A DNA stretch of 64,000 nt from Skeletonema tropicum (Eukaryota; Bacillariophyta; Thalassiosirophyceae; Thalassiosirales; Thalassiosiraceae), in assembly GCA_037178625.1 (NCBI GenBank), contig CM074129.1, positions 2,666,001 to 2,730,000 on the forward strand. Reading direction: 5' to 3'. Positions 54,615 to 64,000 of the stretch are shown piece by piece (position 1 is the first letter of the stretch; each line of letters opens with the position of its first letter). The notes below the pieces were generated by a model. The model searched no databases. It was not told the origin of the DNA and saw only the letters and a program-made list of their open reading frames with translations. The position numbers and the translations under genes are program-made.

Positions 54615-55134
54615 TCGGCCCTCGGGGCCCCCGTTCATGGAGTGCAGAGCAGCGTAATAGGGGGCCGCAGGTGCCCTTCTATTACAGGTGGGAAAATTCA
54701 TTATTTTTCACCCCCATTATTCTACAGAGTTATAGGTAGGAATCAGTACATGTGTTTTTTAGTGAGAAGGTTTACTTTAGGGACACGTAGAGTCCTCGGT
54801 AGAGACTACCGGCGTAGGATCTGTATGTGTTCCTATGTAGAAAGCAAGAAGTACCTGTTGAAAGCGAGAAATTGACTGTACTAGATGCGCTTTTTGAGCA
54901 TCTAAATCGGTCTGTACGAGAAAGAAATACAGGTTTTACACGGGCGTTAGTCGATTTAGTTTTTGTCTTTCTTCGTCACGAGAAAATGTCTTTTTGTAAA
55001 ACTGTGCTTGATATATCGAATCGTGCGCTTGCAGATGTTTTACTGATCACCAGATGCAGACGCTTAATTGAGTTGTTGTATTCTTTGTGTTGAGAAAGTG
55101 TCTGTTTTGTAAAACTGTGCAGTGATCAATTTTA

Positions 55135-56781
55135 CTAATCACCAGATGAAGATCCTGCGAAGTAATCACTTGGGATTTCATGATCCTTCTTCGCTTCTTT
55201 CCACTTCTTGTTCGGGTTGGTTATGATGTTGGTAATCCTGGTTGTCAGGTCTGTCCTGTCTTTGATGAAATTGCCCTTGATTGCTGCTGCGTACGATGTT
55301 TCTGTGATTTCTTCCAACTTTCTCTTGCTATACCTTGTCTTCGACTCTTCTGCCTTCCCCTCCAAGTATTTCACCCAATTTGCTCGCTTCTTGTACGATT
55401 CGCAGAACTGGCCATTTTGCTTTCTCTTGCAATTTTTTAATCGGTTCGTTGAAATGTTGCTTCCGGTCCAGTATATGGCACTGTCCGACGGGTATGCTTG
55501 ATCTTTGGAGCCAAGTGTTTTGCCTCTGCTGGTAGCCACGTCCACGTACATTGTTCCAAGAAACTTGCTAATCTCCCACAACTCATCTGCTGGATCTATT
55601 ATCATGCGGTTCCAGCGGTCTCCTTTGTCGAATCCAGCTTCGAGTCCTTGACAGCGGTGGATGGTGATGGCGTAGGCAATTTGCAATGGCATGAATAATG
55701 CGGTGCAGCATCCTCTGTTGCAAATCTGCTCGTAGGGTGGGATTGGCACGTGCTGTGCGCAATAAGTTGGGGTAGGATGCATTTGTATCAGTATGAAATG
55801 AGTTAGTAGTGTTTTCGCAGAGAGTGGCAATTGTCTTGTGTCTTTCGTGTGTCAACTTTTACTCACCGTTGGGTTGTTCTTGTCCCATGGGTCCTCGCCT
55901 GGTGGTGGTTTGTATGTAGGGAAATCCACAACAATGTACTTCGGTAGGCTAACCTCACCTTTACCGTTTGGTCCAACGGAGCGATCCTTATCGTAAACGA
56001 TCTCGACTACTACCCCAATAGCTGAGACGTACAATCCTGAGTTGGGATCGATGTTGGCTGACTCCAAGCAAACATGTGCACCTACGCACACATCAAAGGT
56101 GTAGAATAGCCTCCTGCCGTAAAAGTGCGACTGGTATGCTGTGTTATTGCCCGCCATCCTGCTGCTGAATTGACACCTGAGCCTAGCTATTGGTACTTTC
56201 AGTCGTTCGTGTGTTTTGATCAGCATGTCTACATTTTTCTGGGACATATCGTCCCGTTTCGCGTATACCCACAACGTCTTTGGGTCATTTTCTACCTCTT
56301 CCCTCAGTTTTGGATGATATTTTCCGAGTTCGTCTATGTGTAGTTTGATCAGGCGCTTTGCATCCTCATCAGTCTGGTTCCCCACTCTCATCCTGTTCAT
56401 GAGATCGCTATCCTCCTTGTCTTTTGCTCTAAAATTCTTCGTCAACATGAAGACCACATCCGTCATCATCTCAGTCAAGATTTTGCTACCCTCGTAATCG
56501 CATATTTGATTGTTTTTACTCTTTCCTGTCATTGTTTTTGGCCTATCGTTGTTGTGGTATTCGTGGTAGCCGTTTATTGCTCCCCCCTTGTTGGACGGTG
56601 GCAGCTGGTAGTCGTCACCGAAGAACAACACAACCGGGACACCGCCCCACCTCTCCCGTTTATTGTGCCCATTAAATGCGCAATCTCTCACATGCTCCTC
56701 TGCACCGAATGTTACGTGTGAGCCCAACATGCTTCTTTCATCGACCATCAGTACGAGCAGCTCTTTCAGTTTATTGCACAT
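55135..56781 (-). CDS. PIF1-like helicase, 5'-truncated (element C)
   Basis: Identical in both exons (56781-55867, 55752-55135) to the helicase in element A, with Walker B, GDDYQLPP and AYAITIHRCQG but no Walker A. The MBD-like fragment again lies at its 5' end, in another frame (56766-56934). Confidence 0.8.
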
Positions 56782-56970
56782 TTCTTCAAACTCTTGAAAA
56801 CTTTGTTGTCAGGGGAGAGGTAATGGTGGTAAATAGTTCCGCGGGATTTGCCGCCCTTACGCTTGATACTCTTCCTTTTCCATCCATCCGAGAGATCTGA
56901 ATGGGTGTAATCAACCCACTCATTCTCGCTATGTAGAAGGCAGTTGCATTTGTTTATTAGGTAAAATTGT

Positions 56971-57829
56971 TCAGTGATCGATTATACTAAAATGATTCAA
57001 TAAGCAAGCGATACTTAGTGCGGCAGTGCACATGCACACAAAATAAACTCACATGATAGTTGAATCAGGAGAGGCCTTCTCTCCGACAGGTACCGGTTTA
57101 GACTTTTTCGTGACAGCACCTTTCTCGGACAAATCCGGTTCATCATCATCTTGAACAGGTTGATCACGGGAGCCCGAATGAGTTTTGTCTTCAAGTACAA
57201 GTTTCCCGTTCTCATCACTGGTGTGAAGTTGAAGGTTGAAAAAAAAACTTGTAAGTAAAAAGGAAAGACAGAATTTGTAAAACGGTACAATGAACAAAAA
57301 TACCAAAATCATTGAACCACACGAAGGTTAACCTTCTCTCTTACCAAAAATGCTCACAATTTGAAGTGTACGGCGCTTGGCTTGTACCTCCTTTCTGAGC
57401 AATAGCGGCAAACATTAAGAAGTTGACCGCTGCAGACACCAGATCATCTTTGTCAGTAGAATCAGTCTTACCAACTGGGACATTCGGGTAATGTTCAGAC
57501 AGTTCATTCAGGATGTACTTGATTGACCCGACTTCAAAGACGGAAAGAGCAGAAAAGAGCAGTTGTTCCTTCTCCAACTTGGCAACGTCAAACCCATCGC
57601 CTAATGCAACAGACGCTAGCAGCAAGAAGATACGATCGTCGGTACGCACCAAACGCCAATTGATGTCTGTTACGCTCAATGCAATGACAGGAGCCGACGG
57701 TTTAGCGGCAGTCTTGACCCCTGACGAAGTAAGACGTGCATCGACATTGCTCCGATTCCGCACGGCACGGAAGCCCTTACCATTACTACCAACGGTGGAT
57801 ATAACTGGATTTGTGTTGCCAAACTTCAT
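56971..57829 (-). CDS. Unrecognised spliced protein of element C
   Basis: Same product and splice layout as in element A (exons 57829-57345, 57217-57053, 56986-56971). No family recognised. Confidence 0.5.
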
Positions 57830-59266
57830 TATTTATTCGGACAATGTAGAAATGTGATGATGTAAATGATGCAATGCATAATTTATGAGAGCTGTTGAAC
57901 GGCTCGACAACGTACAAACTGCCTACATAACCGCCGCCAACGCACCAGCGCAATAATCAGCAGAGAACAATGCAATCAATAACCAACCACGTCATGAAGT
58001 AAACGAGTTCCTTCGTAAGCTACGTCGGCAACACAAGATCTTGTGGTTCAACACATCGACAACACGTCGACAAAAAGATTCAGCTCAACACAAGACGTCG
58101 ACGTGGAGTTAAGAACTGACGTATTGATCAGTACGTGGCCAAAGATCGGCAGTTATTCAAATGCAAACACGTCGGCAACCAACGTCGGCGTCTATTTAGA
58201 CTTGCGTCAATAGACGACTCGGCAGATAATGTAATTGAGCCAATGTCGACCTGAGTACTTGCTGCATGAACTTAAATACTTTTTTGTTCATTGGATTTTG
58301 CCAACACCTGACTTCTGGTACTTTGTGACGTAAGACGATTGGAATCAAGTGTACTAATTCCTTAAGTAACGAAGTTTACCACGTCACTCAGAGAAAAAAT
58401 TAAGAAAATAGAGGGTGACGGGGATGCACACCGGAAAGAACGAAGAAGCTCATCGACAATCTGACTTAATTAGCCTGGAAAAGTCCTTTTTAGCACAAAT
58501 CAAGCGATTTTTGATCTAAATCATAAGATATAGCATCTAAATGACAATCAAAATGGGCATTTCAGCGGGGATAGGAGGGGGGAAAATCCCAACACTTCAA
58601 GTTGAAGTTCCGGAAGTAATTCAGAGCAAAGCACCGCACCCAACGAATCCGGCCGCACAGATCTCGCACAGATCTCGCATACAGAGGTGAACTATAACAT
58701 GCCGGCACCAACAATAAAAAACTCGCACTGAAACGATAGAATCGAGTGGATGAGTTGAAAGTGAAAGAGATGCACAACAGTGAACACTAAGCGCAACTAA
58801 ACAGCTGATCCGACAACAAACAGTTGAGACGACGAATGACTGCCGGACAATGTACTAATTGGTATAAGTGTGCACAGCACAATTATATATAATTTGATCA
58901 GGCGCACTGCAATCTTCTCTCACATCCCTACACAAATACTAGTGCCGATGGACAGATAGATGATTTTCACAATTCTAACACAATTAAAGACAACGTCATT
59001 GCAGAGCAACTTTATAGCCGTATTCTATTGTAAAGAGACTAATTGGTAAAATTGTGCACAGCACAATTATACCAATTAAGGCCAACGTCATTGCAGAGCA
59101 ACTTTATAGCCGAATTCCGTTGTATAAAGACTACTGACAAGCCACACAGCAAATGGCCAACAGCAAGATGACGACACAATACTTTACAGGCCCCGAGGGC
59201 CCGCGCTGAACCCGCCACATACACCGCTGCACGCCACCACTATCGCACCATTCTGCGCGCCCCTGT

Positions 59267-59806
59267 TTATTATTGTTGTTCATGCTAATACGGAAACAAT
59301 TGTCGATGAAGGTGGCACGACCAATGAGATTGTCGATCTCTAAACTGCTGTGCCGTTTGTGGCTGCTGGCTTTTTTAATTACCCGCCAGAAGGTAATCTG
59401 CACAATCCTCTCTGCTTTTCCCAATCCACCCCTGGCAGGGGGTGGCCACGGCGGCTTCGGGGGGGGTTCTGGTAATAAACCTGCTATTTTCCTAATCTGG
59501 TCCACTGCCGTAACTGGTGCTCCCTCTCCATGATGCTCATTATTGTTGTTCATGCTAATACGGAAACAATTGTCGATGAAGGTGGCACGACCAATGAGAT
59601 TGTCGATCTCTAAACTGCTGTGCCGTTTGTGGCTGCTGGCTTTTTTAATTACCCGCCAGAAGGTAATCTGCACAATCCTCTCTGCTTTTCCCAATCCACC
59701 CCTGGCAGGGGGTGGCCACGGCGGCTTCGGGGGGGGTTCTGGTAATAAACCTGCTATTTTCCTAATCTGGTCCACTGCCGTAACTGGTGCTCCCTCTCCA
59801 TGATGC
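59267..59806 (-). repeat. 270-bp tandem repeats in ORF1, copies 1 and 2
   Basis: Two 270-bp units matching those at 54069-54608. Before element C inserted, the four units were contiguous and in frame (4 x 90 residues). Confidence 0.92.
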
Positions 59807-60180
59807 TGGTAATCCCATCTCCGGTGGGATGTTCCCTCCCATTTCTTATCCATCATATCCATATCCTCCATCGGTGCCCATCCAACTAATGTCTTCTTTA
59901 CAAAAATTACCTGCCAAATTCCCTGCCTTCTATCCGTTCCCTGCATGGTCGTCTCTCCATGATATCGTCTCCTGTGTCTCTGCCCGACGACGTGTAACCT
60001 CAACGCCGTGACCAATTTTCCATCGATTCTCTTTATCTCCTCTGGTAACAAACGAATTCTGATACTGTTTTTCAACCATGTAGCTCTCATCGTTGTCGTG
60101 TCCCCTGTATGTTTTAAAGAATTATTTCTAATATCTCCTAGTAATGCTAAGGTGTGTTCGGTGGCTGTTCCGGCCGCCAT
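59270..60180 (-). CDS. Retrotransposon ORF1, proximal part
   Basis: Starts at ATG 60180 (MAAGTATEHTLALLGDIRNN). About 125 unique residues (including RLLPEEIKRIDGKLVTALRL and IWQVIFVKKTLVGWAPMEDM) precede the first two 90-residue repeats. The part before element C is 911 nt and the distal part is 838 nt, together 583 codons with stop, so the frame closes exactly when C is removed. In the present allele the frame runs on into element C (ending at 59131), adding about 46 foreign residues. ORF1 of LINEs usually binds RNA; nothing here proves that. Confidence 0.7.
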
Positions 60181-60262
60181 GGTTATTATCTATCTCTGTA
60201 CGAGGTGTACTAGTTCCTACGTAGCAATTATTTTCCCATTTTTCAATATTTTTCGACAATTC

Positions 60263-60765
60263 AGCGCGGATTGTGGCAGCTGGTAAAGAAGGCATGGGAC
60301 GATTATCCTCTTGATAGAATTGCACGAACATTTGTGCATCATTCCCAGGTTGCAGCTGCAATCTATGCATGCGATGGTGGAGATGAGTTTGTGCAGGAGA
60401 GGAATGGATTGAGCTTTGGTGTAAGGAAGGCGTGCAGTCTGGATTACGGTGACGGGGAGGTTGGCGGTGATGTGTTAGACTTGACATCTATTGAACCAAG
60501 GGAGAGAGTTGCAAAAGGTGTGATTGTTGAAGAGGTGCAAGATGGGTTAGATCTTGAAGGTCATGCAGATAAAAAGCTGAAATATGATGTTCCAAACATG
60601 GAGCAGCATGATATATCAGAATATCTAACCTACGATGAGCTTGCATTCATCGCAGGAGATGTGGCCGACGCAGATTACGACAACTTTGATGATACGACGA
60701 AAGCAAGATATGACAAATTCGTCGAGGCTTGGTACAAAAAGCAAGACGAGATGGCGACGGAATAG
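60263..60765 (+). pseudogene. C-terminal fragment of a Tc1/mariner-like transposase gene
   Basis: The frame reads LWQLVKKAWDDYPLDRIAR then TFVHHSQVAAAIYACDGGDE and ends in an acidic tail (TKARYDKFVEAWYKKQDEM) at 60765. The L-x-x-x-W-x-x-Y-P pattern followed by a short helix is like the end of DDE transposases of this superfamily. Reading the left flank in this frame extends it upstream (HCEVLWQL), while the N-terminal fragment uses another frame, so the remnant gene already had an internal deletion or frameshift before the retrotransposon came in. Confidence 0.5.
60270..60289. repeat. Target-site duplication, right copy
   Basis: Identical to the 20 bases at 42260-42279. After removal of one copy and the retrotransposon, the mariner remnant is contiguous. 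Confidence 0.93.
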
Positions 60766-60998
60766 ACAAACGCCGCAGCGGTGGTGTAAATAATTAAATA
60801 TATTAGTTTATTATGTTATTTATTATGATATCTCTGTCTTTTACTCATCGTAGTCCGATGTTCTGTGTAAAACATGATGTGATATTTTGTTCATCATCTT
60901 ATGATCCTCTTCGGCGAAGTTGTTTTGCTAGCTAATTTGTACGTAAAAGTTTTGTTAGTGGCGGGGCCTTGCTTTTTTAGCTCTCCCTGAAGTACGTA

Positions 60999-61400
60999 CC
61001 TATATATGTGTACCTACTGCAAGGGCGGGCTGATCGGATCAGGTATTGCCAAAACACGCACGGCACTGATGAGGCCAAATCTGGGACTCCTCCAAGTACG
61101 CACACAGGTAGGGAAGAAAGATTTCACCATGGCCGCAAAATCACTCACACAAGTTGTGTTACCTACACCTCAGTAAAAATCATACAGCTGCAACCGACGC
61201 AGCAACTTAACCCTCCATTTATCATCTTATTATTTGCTAGGCGAGTATTGGCTGTCTAAATTAAAGATTCCCGCCGACTCCGCCGACAGATAAGACGACA
61301 TCGGCTGGGAGGCCTGCTACACCAAAAATTCAAAAATTAACATCATAGACAAACTGAATCAGTGCATAAATAATTAACTACAAATTTGACATTTGTAAAA
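60999..61400. promoter_or_regulatory. Spacer upstream of the SET-RRM gene
   Basis: A 400-bp spacer between the mariner end and the SET gene. It contains a perfect palindrome-like GACATTTGTAAAAATGTC (61388-61405) overlapping the start codon, which might affect translation or be chance. No other gene seen. Confidence 0.35.
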
Positions 61401-64000
61401 ATGTCAACCTACAACGAAATCATCAATGAAAAGAAAGCGGAGGGGGGAGCTGCCTCGCTCAAAGCCCGTTTGATCAAATTTCGAAAATGGTCCACAAAGC
61501 AAGCAGGGATCACCATTCACGGAGCACTCTGCATCGTCAATGGTGAGGCTACTGATGGCTCTCGTAATGCCCCCATCTTGACATTTGAGCCTCAACCCGC
61601 CGTTGCTACACCGGATGGGTCATCTGCTGGAGGGTCGGGGGGAGGAGGAACTGGTGGTGTTGGTGGAGGCAGCGCAGGCGGCGGCAGCGCTACAAGTGGC
61701 GGGAAGGGGAATAACAATAAGGAGGCACGATGTGGTGCTATTGATCAACCGGTGGATAGGGCCATGTATGATCGTACGATTGGGTGTCAGGTTCGAACAG
61801 TAAGGGAATTGAAGAAGGATGAGGTAGCCTTCTCAGTCCCGTTATCGGCCATGATTACGCCTGATGTTATCTCGGTGAGTGATGCGGGACAGGCAGTGTT
61901 GCAGTGCATGGAAAGTCCTGCTAATGGTGCTGAGAGTGAGAGTAACTTTTGGGGTGCATTTGATTCCACGAGTAATTTGGAAAAGGTACAAACGGGCAAG
62001 ACTGTCAGTAGCAGGGGACCACAACTATTAGTCAAAATTCTACAAGAGAGAAAAAAGGCTGAGACTGCACTGGCCAAGGCAGAGCAAATGATGAATGAAA
62101 ATGGTGATGACTTGACAAACAAATTGGCAGCATCCAAGTCGATTTCATATCGGGCACCATATCTTGCATTCCTTATTCACCAGCGATTCGCCAATATGGA
62201 GAACCCTCCGGTCGGGACGTCGGATTCATTAGGAGAAATGGATGTAGTTGAAACGTTTTCTCCCTATGCTAGGACGCTCCCCTGTTCTGTGTGCGCTCCT
62301 ATTTGTTGGAAACGTAATGAACTTGCGCTCCTTGCTGGATGTATTCCCGGAATGCCCGCTCTCCAAAAGGTTGCTGCTCAGACGATGCAATTGGCTGCCG
62401 AGTTAATGGCGCTTCTTGATGCCGGGTTGCTGTGGCGTTTTCCATCGACATTTTCACCTGGAATGATTACCTGGGATCGGTGGGTTTGGGCGGCGGCAGT
62501 ATTTGAATCACGAGGGTTGCCCTCGTCAGCGCTGCCGAGTTGGGTTGTTTCGAAAGGAAAGAGCAGTTCTGATGTGTGGGAATCCTGTGGTGTCATGGTG
62601 CCATTCTTGGACATGGTCAATCATGAAAACGATGCGGATACACAGATTGAGTGGAATAGCAGCAATTCCGAAGAAGAGGACCCTAGCACGTGGTGTTTAA
62701 AAGCTATCACACAGGAGAAGACCAAGAAACACTTGCAAATCTATCGCAATTATGGATCGTTTGATAACGAGAGTTTCATGATGAAGTATGGGATCGCGAA
62801 AATGTCCAACGCGGCCGACAAAGTTAAGATTGCATGGGCGTTGGTAGATGGTGTAGGAGGTGTCGACCCTCCGAAGGATTATGAACCCGTTTCGGATAGT
62901 TGTGGCGTTCCTTCTTCGCAACTTGTGTTTGAATCTACTGACGCTGACTCATTGAAGTCGTGGTGGACAGAACAACGGCTAGCAATGCTCGGCAAAGCAA
63001 CGCATAAAAATGATTCATTGGATGCACTTAAGAAAGGGAAAAAGATTACGTTTTGGGCAATGAATAATGGCAAGATTGATCAGGTCTTGTTCCCCGTTGC
63101 AGTTGTTGCGGCACTCCCGCCGGAGAAAATCCTTGAGTGGCATCATAAGTCTGCTTCTGCTGCACCAATTAGTGGGCGTCCACTGGATGGGTTAACATTG
63201 GACAGAGCAAATCAAATCACCGTGCGTATGTACCTTAGTTTCTTCTATGCCAAGAAACTCGAACGATTGCTTCAGAGTTTGAATTCATGTATGAAAGATC
63301 ATTTCAATAATGTGCAGCTTTGGACGAAGGCTTCTTCGGGTGGGTTGAATTACGTTGCTCCTGGCGATGGTGATTCGATGGCAGTTGAAGGAGAAAGTCC
63401 TGGTGTCGTTATGGGGTGGCAAACATTTTTTGACACCTATGCCTACAACAGTTCAATGGAAGTCGAGGATCGCTATTACGCGATTGCACCTGATTGTTGT
63501 GCATTGACGCTTTATGACGGGCATGTGCGATCGCTTCAGAATACATTGGATGCACTGGCCAATGACTCTGTGTTCCTCGATAATGTCAAACAGCAGTTGG
63601 AAGATCTTGGTTGCACTCTTGACAACACTCCGGCAGTAGTAGAAATTAAGTCTGCTCCTCAGAGCAAGGGAGGACAGGGAAGCTCAAAGGCCGACAACGA
63701 AAGCAAGTCGAAAAAGAAGGACGACAAAGGTAACGGAAACAAAAACCGACGTAGGGACAAAAAGGATGGGCGTCCACCTGCCATCAAATTACACATTGGG
63801 AATCTTTCGTACAAAACTCTTCCCAATCAGCTTTATGATTTTTTCACCAAGTTGTATGGGAAGAATAGTGTGCTCGAGTGCCATATCCCAACTGAGCGTG
63901 ATACCGGAAATTCGAGGGGATTTGGGTTTGTAACGATGCCAGAACAGTTTGCAATCGCTGCCCTTGAATCTGGTCGTTCTCACGAGATGGATGGCCGCAT
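61401..64000 (+). CDS. SET-domain protein with C-terminal RRM, cut by the window end
   Basis: One continuous frame of at least 866 codons from ATG 61401 (MSTYNEIINEKKAEGG). Features in order: an N-terminal region with a Gly-rich insert (about residues 70-110); a SETD3/SETD6/Rubisco-LSMT-type SET domain with TWDRWVWAAAVFESRG, VPFLDMVNHENDADTQIEW and YRNYGSFDNESFMMKYG; a helical substrate-binding-like region rich in Trp/Leu; a Lys/Ser/Gly-rich linker; and from about residue 795 an RRM with RNP2 LHIGNLSY and RNP1 RGFGFVTM. Such SET proteins methylate lysine or histidine of non-histone proteins. The RRM adds an RNA-binding element, suggesting a substrate in RNA metabolism or translation. The 3' end is outside the window. 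Confidence 0.85.
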   Translation, partial: MSTYNEIINEKKAEGGAASLKARLIKFRKWSTKQAGITIHGALCIVNGEATDGSRNAPILTFEPQPAVATPDGSSAGGSGGGGTGGVGGGSAGGGSATSGGKGNNNKEARCGAIDQPVDRAMYDRTIGCQVRTVRELKKDEVAFSVPLSAMITPDVISVSDAGQAVLQCMESPANGAESESNFWGAFDSTSNLEKVQTGKTVSSRGPQLLVKILQERKKAETALAKAEQMMNENGDDLTNKLAASKSISYRAPYLAFLIHQRFANMENPPVGTSDSLGEMDVVETFSPYARTLPCSVCAPICWKRNELALLAGCIPGMPALQKVAAQTMQLAAELMALLDAGLLWRFPSTFSPGMITWDRWVWAAAVFESRGLPSSALPSWVVSKGKSSSDVWESCGVMVPFLDMVNHENDADTQIEWNSSNSEEEDPSTWCLKAITQEKTKKHLQIYRNYGSFDNESFMMKYGIAKMSNAADKVKIAWALVDGVGGVDPPKDYEPVSDSCGVPSSQLVFESTDADSLKSWWTEQRLAMLGKATHKNDSLDALKKGKKITFWAMNNGKIDQVLFPVAVVAALPPEKILEWHHKSASAAPISGRPLDGLTLDRANQITVRMYLSFFYAKKLERLLQSLNSCMKDHFNNVQLWTKASSGGLNYVAPGDGDSMAVEGESPGVVMGWQTFFDTYAYNSSMEVEDRYYAIAPDCCALTLYDGHVRSLQNTLDALANDSVFLDNVKQQLEDLGCTLDNTPAVVEIKSAPQSKGGQGSSKADNESKSKKKDDKGNGNKNRRRDKKDGRPPAIKLHIGNLSYKTLPNQLYDFFTKLYGKNSVLECHIPTERDTGNSRGFGFVTMPEQFAIAALESGRSHEMDGR

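Larger units (their letters stand above)
54615..59269 (+). mobile_element. Helitron-like element, copy C (4,655 bp)
   Basis: The same tips, length and orientation as copy A; every shared coordinate is offset by exactly 19,094 bases and all ORF products compared are identical. It inserted at the junction between two 270-bp repeats of retrotransposon ORF1: flanks ATGATGCTCA and TTATTGTTG join directly (A|T, no duplication) and reproduce the intact repeat junction seen at 54337. Insertion is therefore recent and precise. Confidence 0.88.
42280..60269 (-). mobile_element. Non-LTR retrotransposon (EN-RT-RNaseH-Zn-Ulp1), interrupted twice
   Basis: Bounded by the perfect 20-bp duplication, minus-strand oriented, with a short A/T tail at its 3' end (TTTGTATTTATTTATC next to 42280) and no LTRs. 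Subtracting element B (3,929 bp) and element C (4,655 bp) leaves about 9.4 kb: a 90-bp leader, ORF1 (about 582 aa), a one-base TAATG overlap, ORF2 (about 2,451 aa) and a 210-bp 3' region. An apurinic-type endonuclease and target duplications place it among LINE-type elements. RNase H and a C-terminal Ulp1 protease make its domain set unusual. Confidence 0.9.
41489..60996. mobile_element. Defective Tc1/mariner-like element hosting the retrotransposon nest
   Basis: The left end (41489-41519, beginning CGTACTTCAGGGAGAGCT) and the right end (60966-60996) are perfect inverted repeats of 31 bp, each flanked by TA (41487-41488 and 60997-60998), the classical mariner target duplication. Removing the inserted retrotransposon leaves only about 1.5 kb. 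That remnant codes for N- and C-terminal transposase-like pieces and lacks room for a full DDE catalytic core. It was therefore probably already non-autonomous when the retrotransposon entered it. Confidence 0.85.

Noticed and set aside
42280..60269. LTR retrotransposon or retrovirus-like element
   Set aside because: No LTRs, no integrase or aspartic protease; an APE-type endonuclease and variable-type target duplication indicate a non-LTR element.
60128..60487. Minus-strand 119-codon ORF crossing the retrotransposon border
   Set aside because: It spans the LINE/mariner junction, which cannot be an ancestral gene, and has no domain.

Overview
The window looks like nuclear DNA of a photosynthetic stramenopile, most likely a centric diatom. 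The evidence is heterokont-type plastid presequences (a signal peptide ending in an AF cleavage motif on the riboflavin synthase, the Rieske oxygenase and a small membrane protein), short GT-AG introns (mostly 76-124 nt), compact gene spacing, a BspA-like leucine-rich-repeat protein, and algal transposons. The organism name is an inference; no rRNA or organelle gene is present.

1-35,520 is mostly ordinary gene space. A weakly supported TIR element (75-1,597) is followed by a SYLF-domain protein, an NPPY methyltransferase-like protein, a PH-domain membrane protein, a CPA1 Na+/H+ exchanger flanked by two inverted, nearly identical NDP-kinase-like genes, a pheophorbide a oxygenase-like Rieske enzyme, a seven-exon strawberry-notch helicase, a small hypothetical protein, a decayed partial copy of the mitochondrial S5 gene, and a 3-kb satellite array (about 183-bp units with higher-order order). 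Next come a BspA-like protein, a protein with about twelve 18-residue repeats, mitochondrial ribosomal protein S5, riboflavin synthase, an HPt phosphotransfer protein, a foldback element, a plastid-type membrane protein, an AMPK gamma-like CBS protein and a TMEM164-like membrane protein.

35,521-60,998 is a nest of mobile elements that can be unpacked from the sequence. A Helitron-like element (A, 35,521-40,175) sits in the 3' end of a host membrane-protein gene and supplies its stop codon. Just upstream of that gene is a defective Tc1/mariner-like element (41,489-60,996; matching TIRs, TA duplication). Inside it is a non-LTR retrotransposon on the minus strand (42,280-60,269) with a perfect 20-bp target duplication. 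This retrotransposon is itself interrupted by two more copies of the Helitron-like element: B (44,557-48,485, inverted) in ORF2 and C (54,615-59,269) in ORF1. Subtracting B and C leaves both ORFs open and in frame (about 582 and 2,451 aa). ORF2 reads endonuclease, reverse transcriptase, RNase H, zinc knuckle and Ulp1-type cysteine protease, and ORF1 stops and ORF2 starts in a TAATG overlap.

The Helitron-like copies carry a PIF1-type helicase without its Walker A region, an unrecognised 221-aa spliced protein and an MBD-like fragment. I see no Rep domain in them, so they are probably non-autonomous.

61,401-64,000 holds the start of a large SET-domain protein with an RRM, cut by the window edge.
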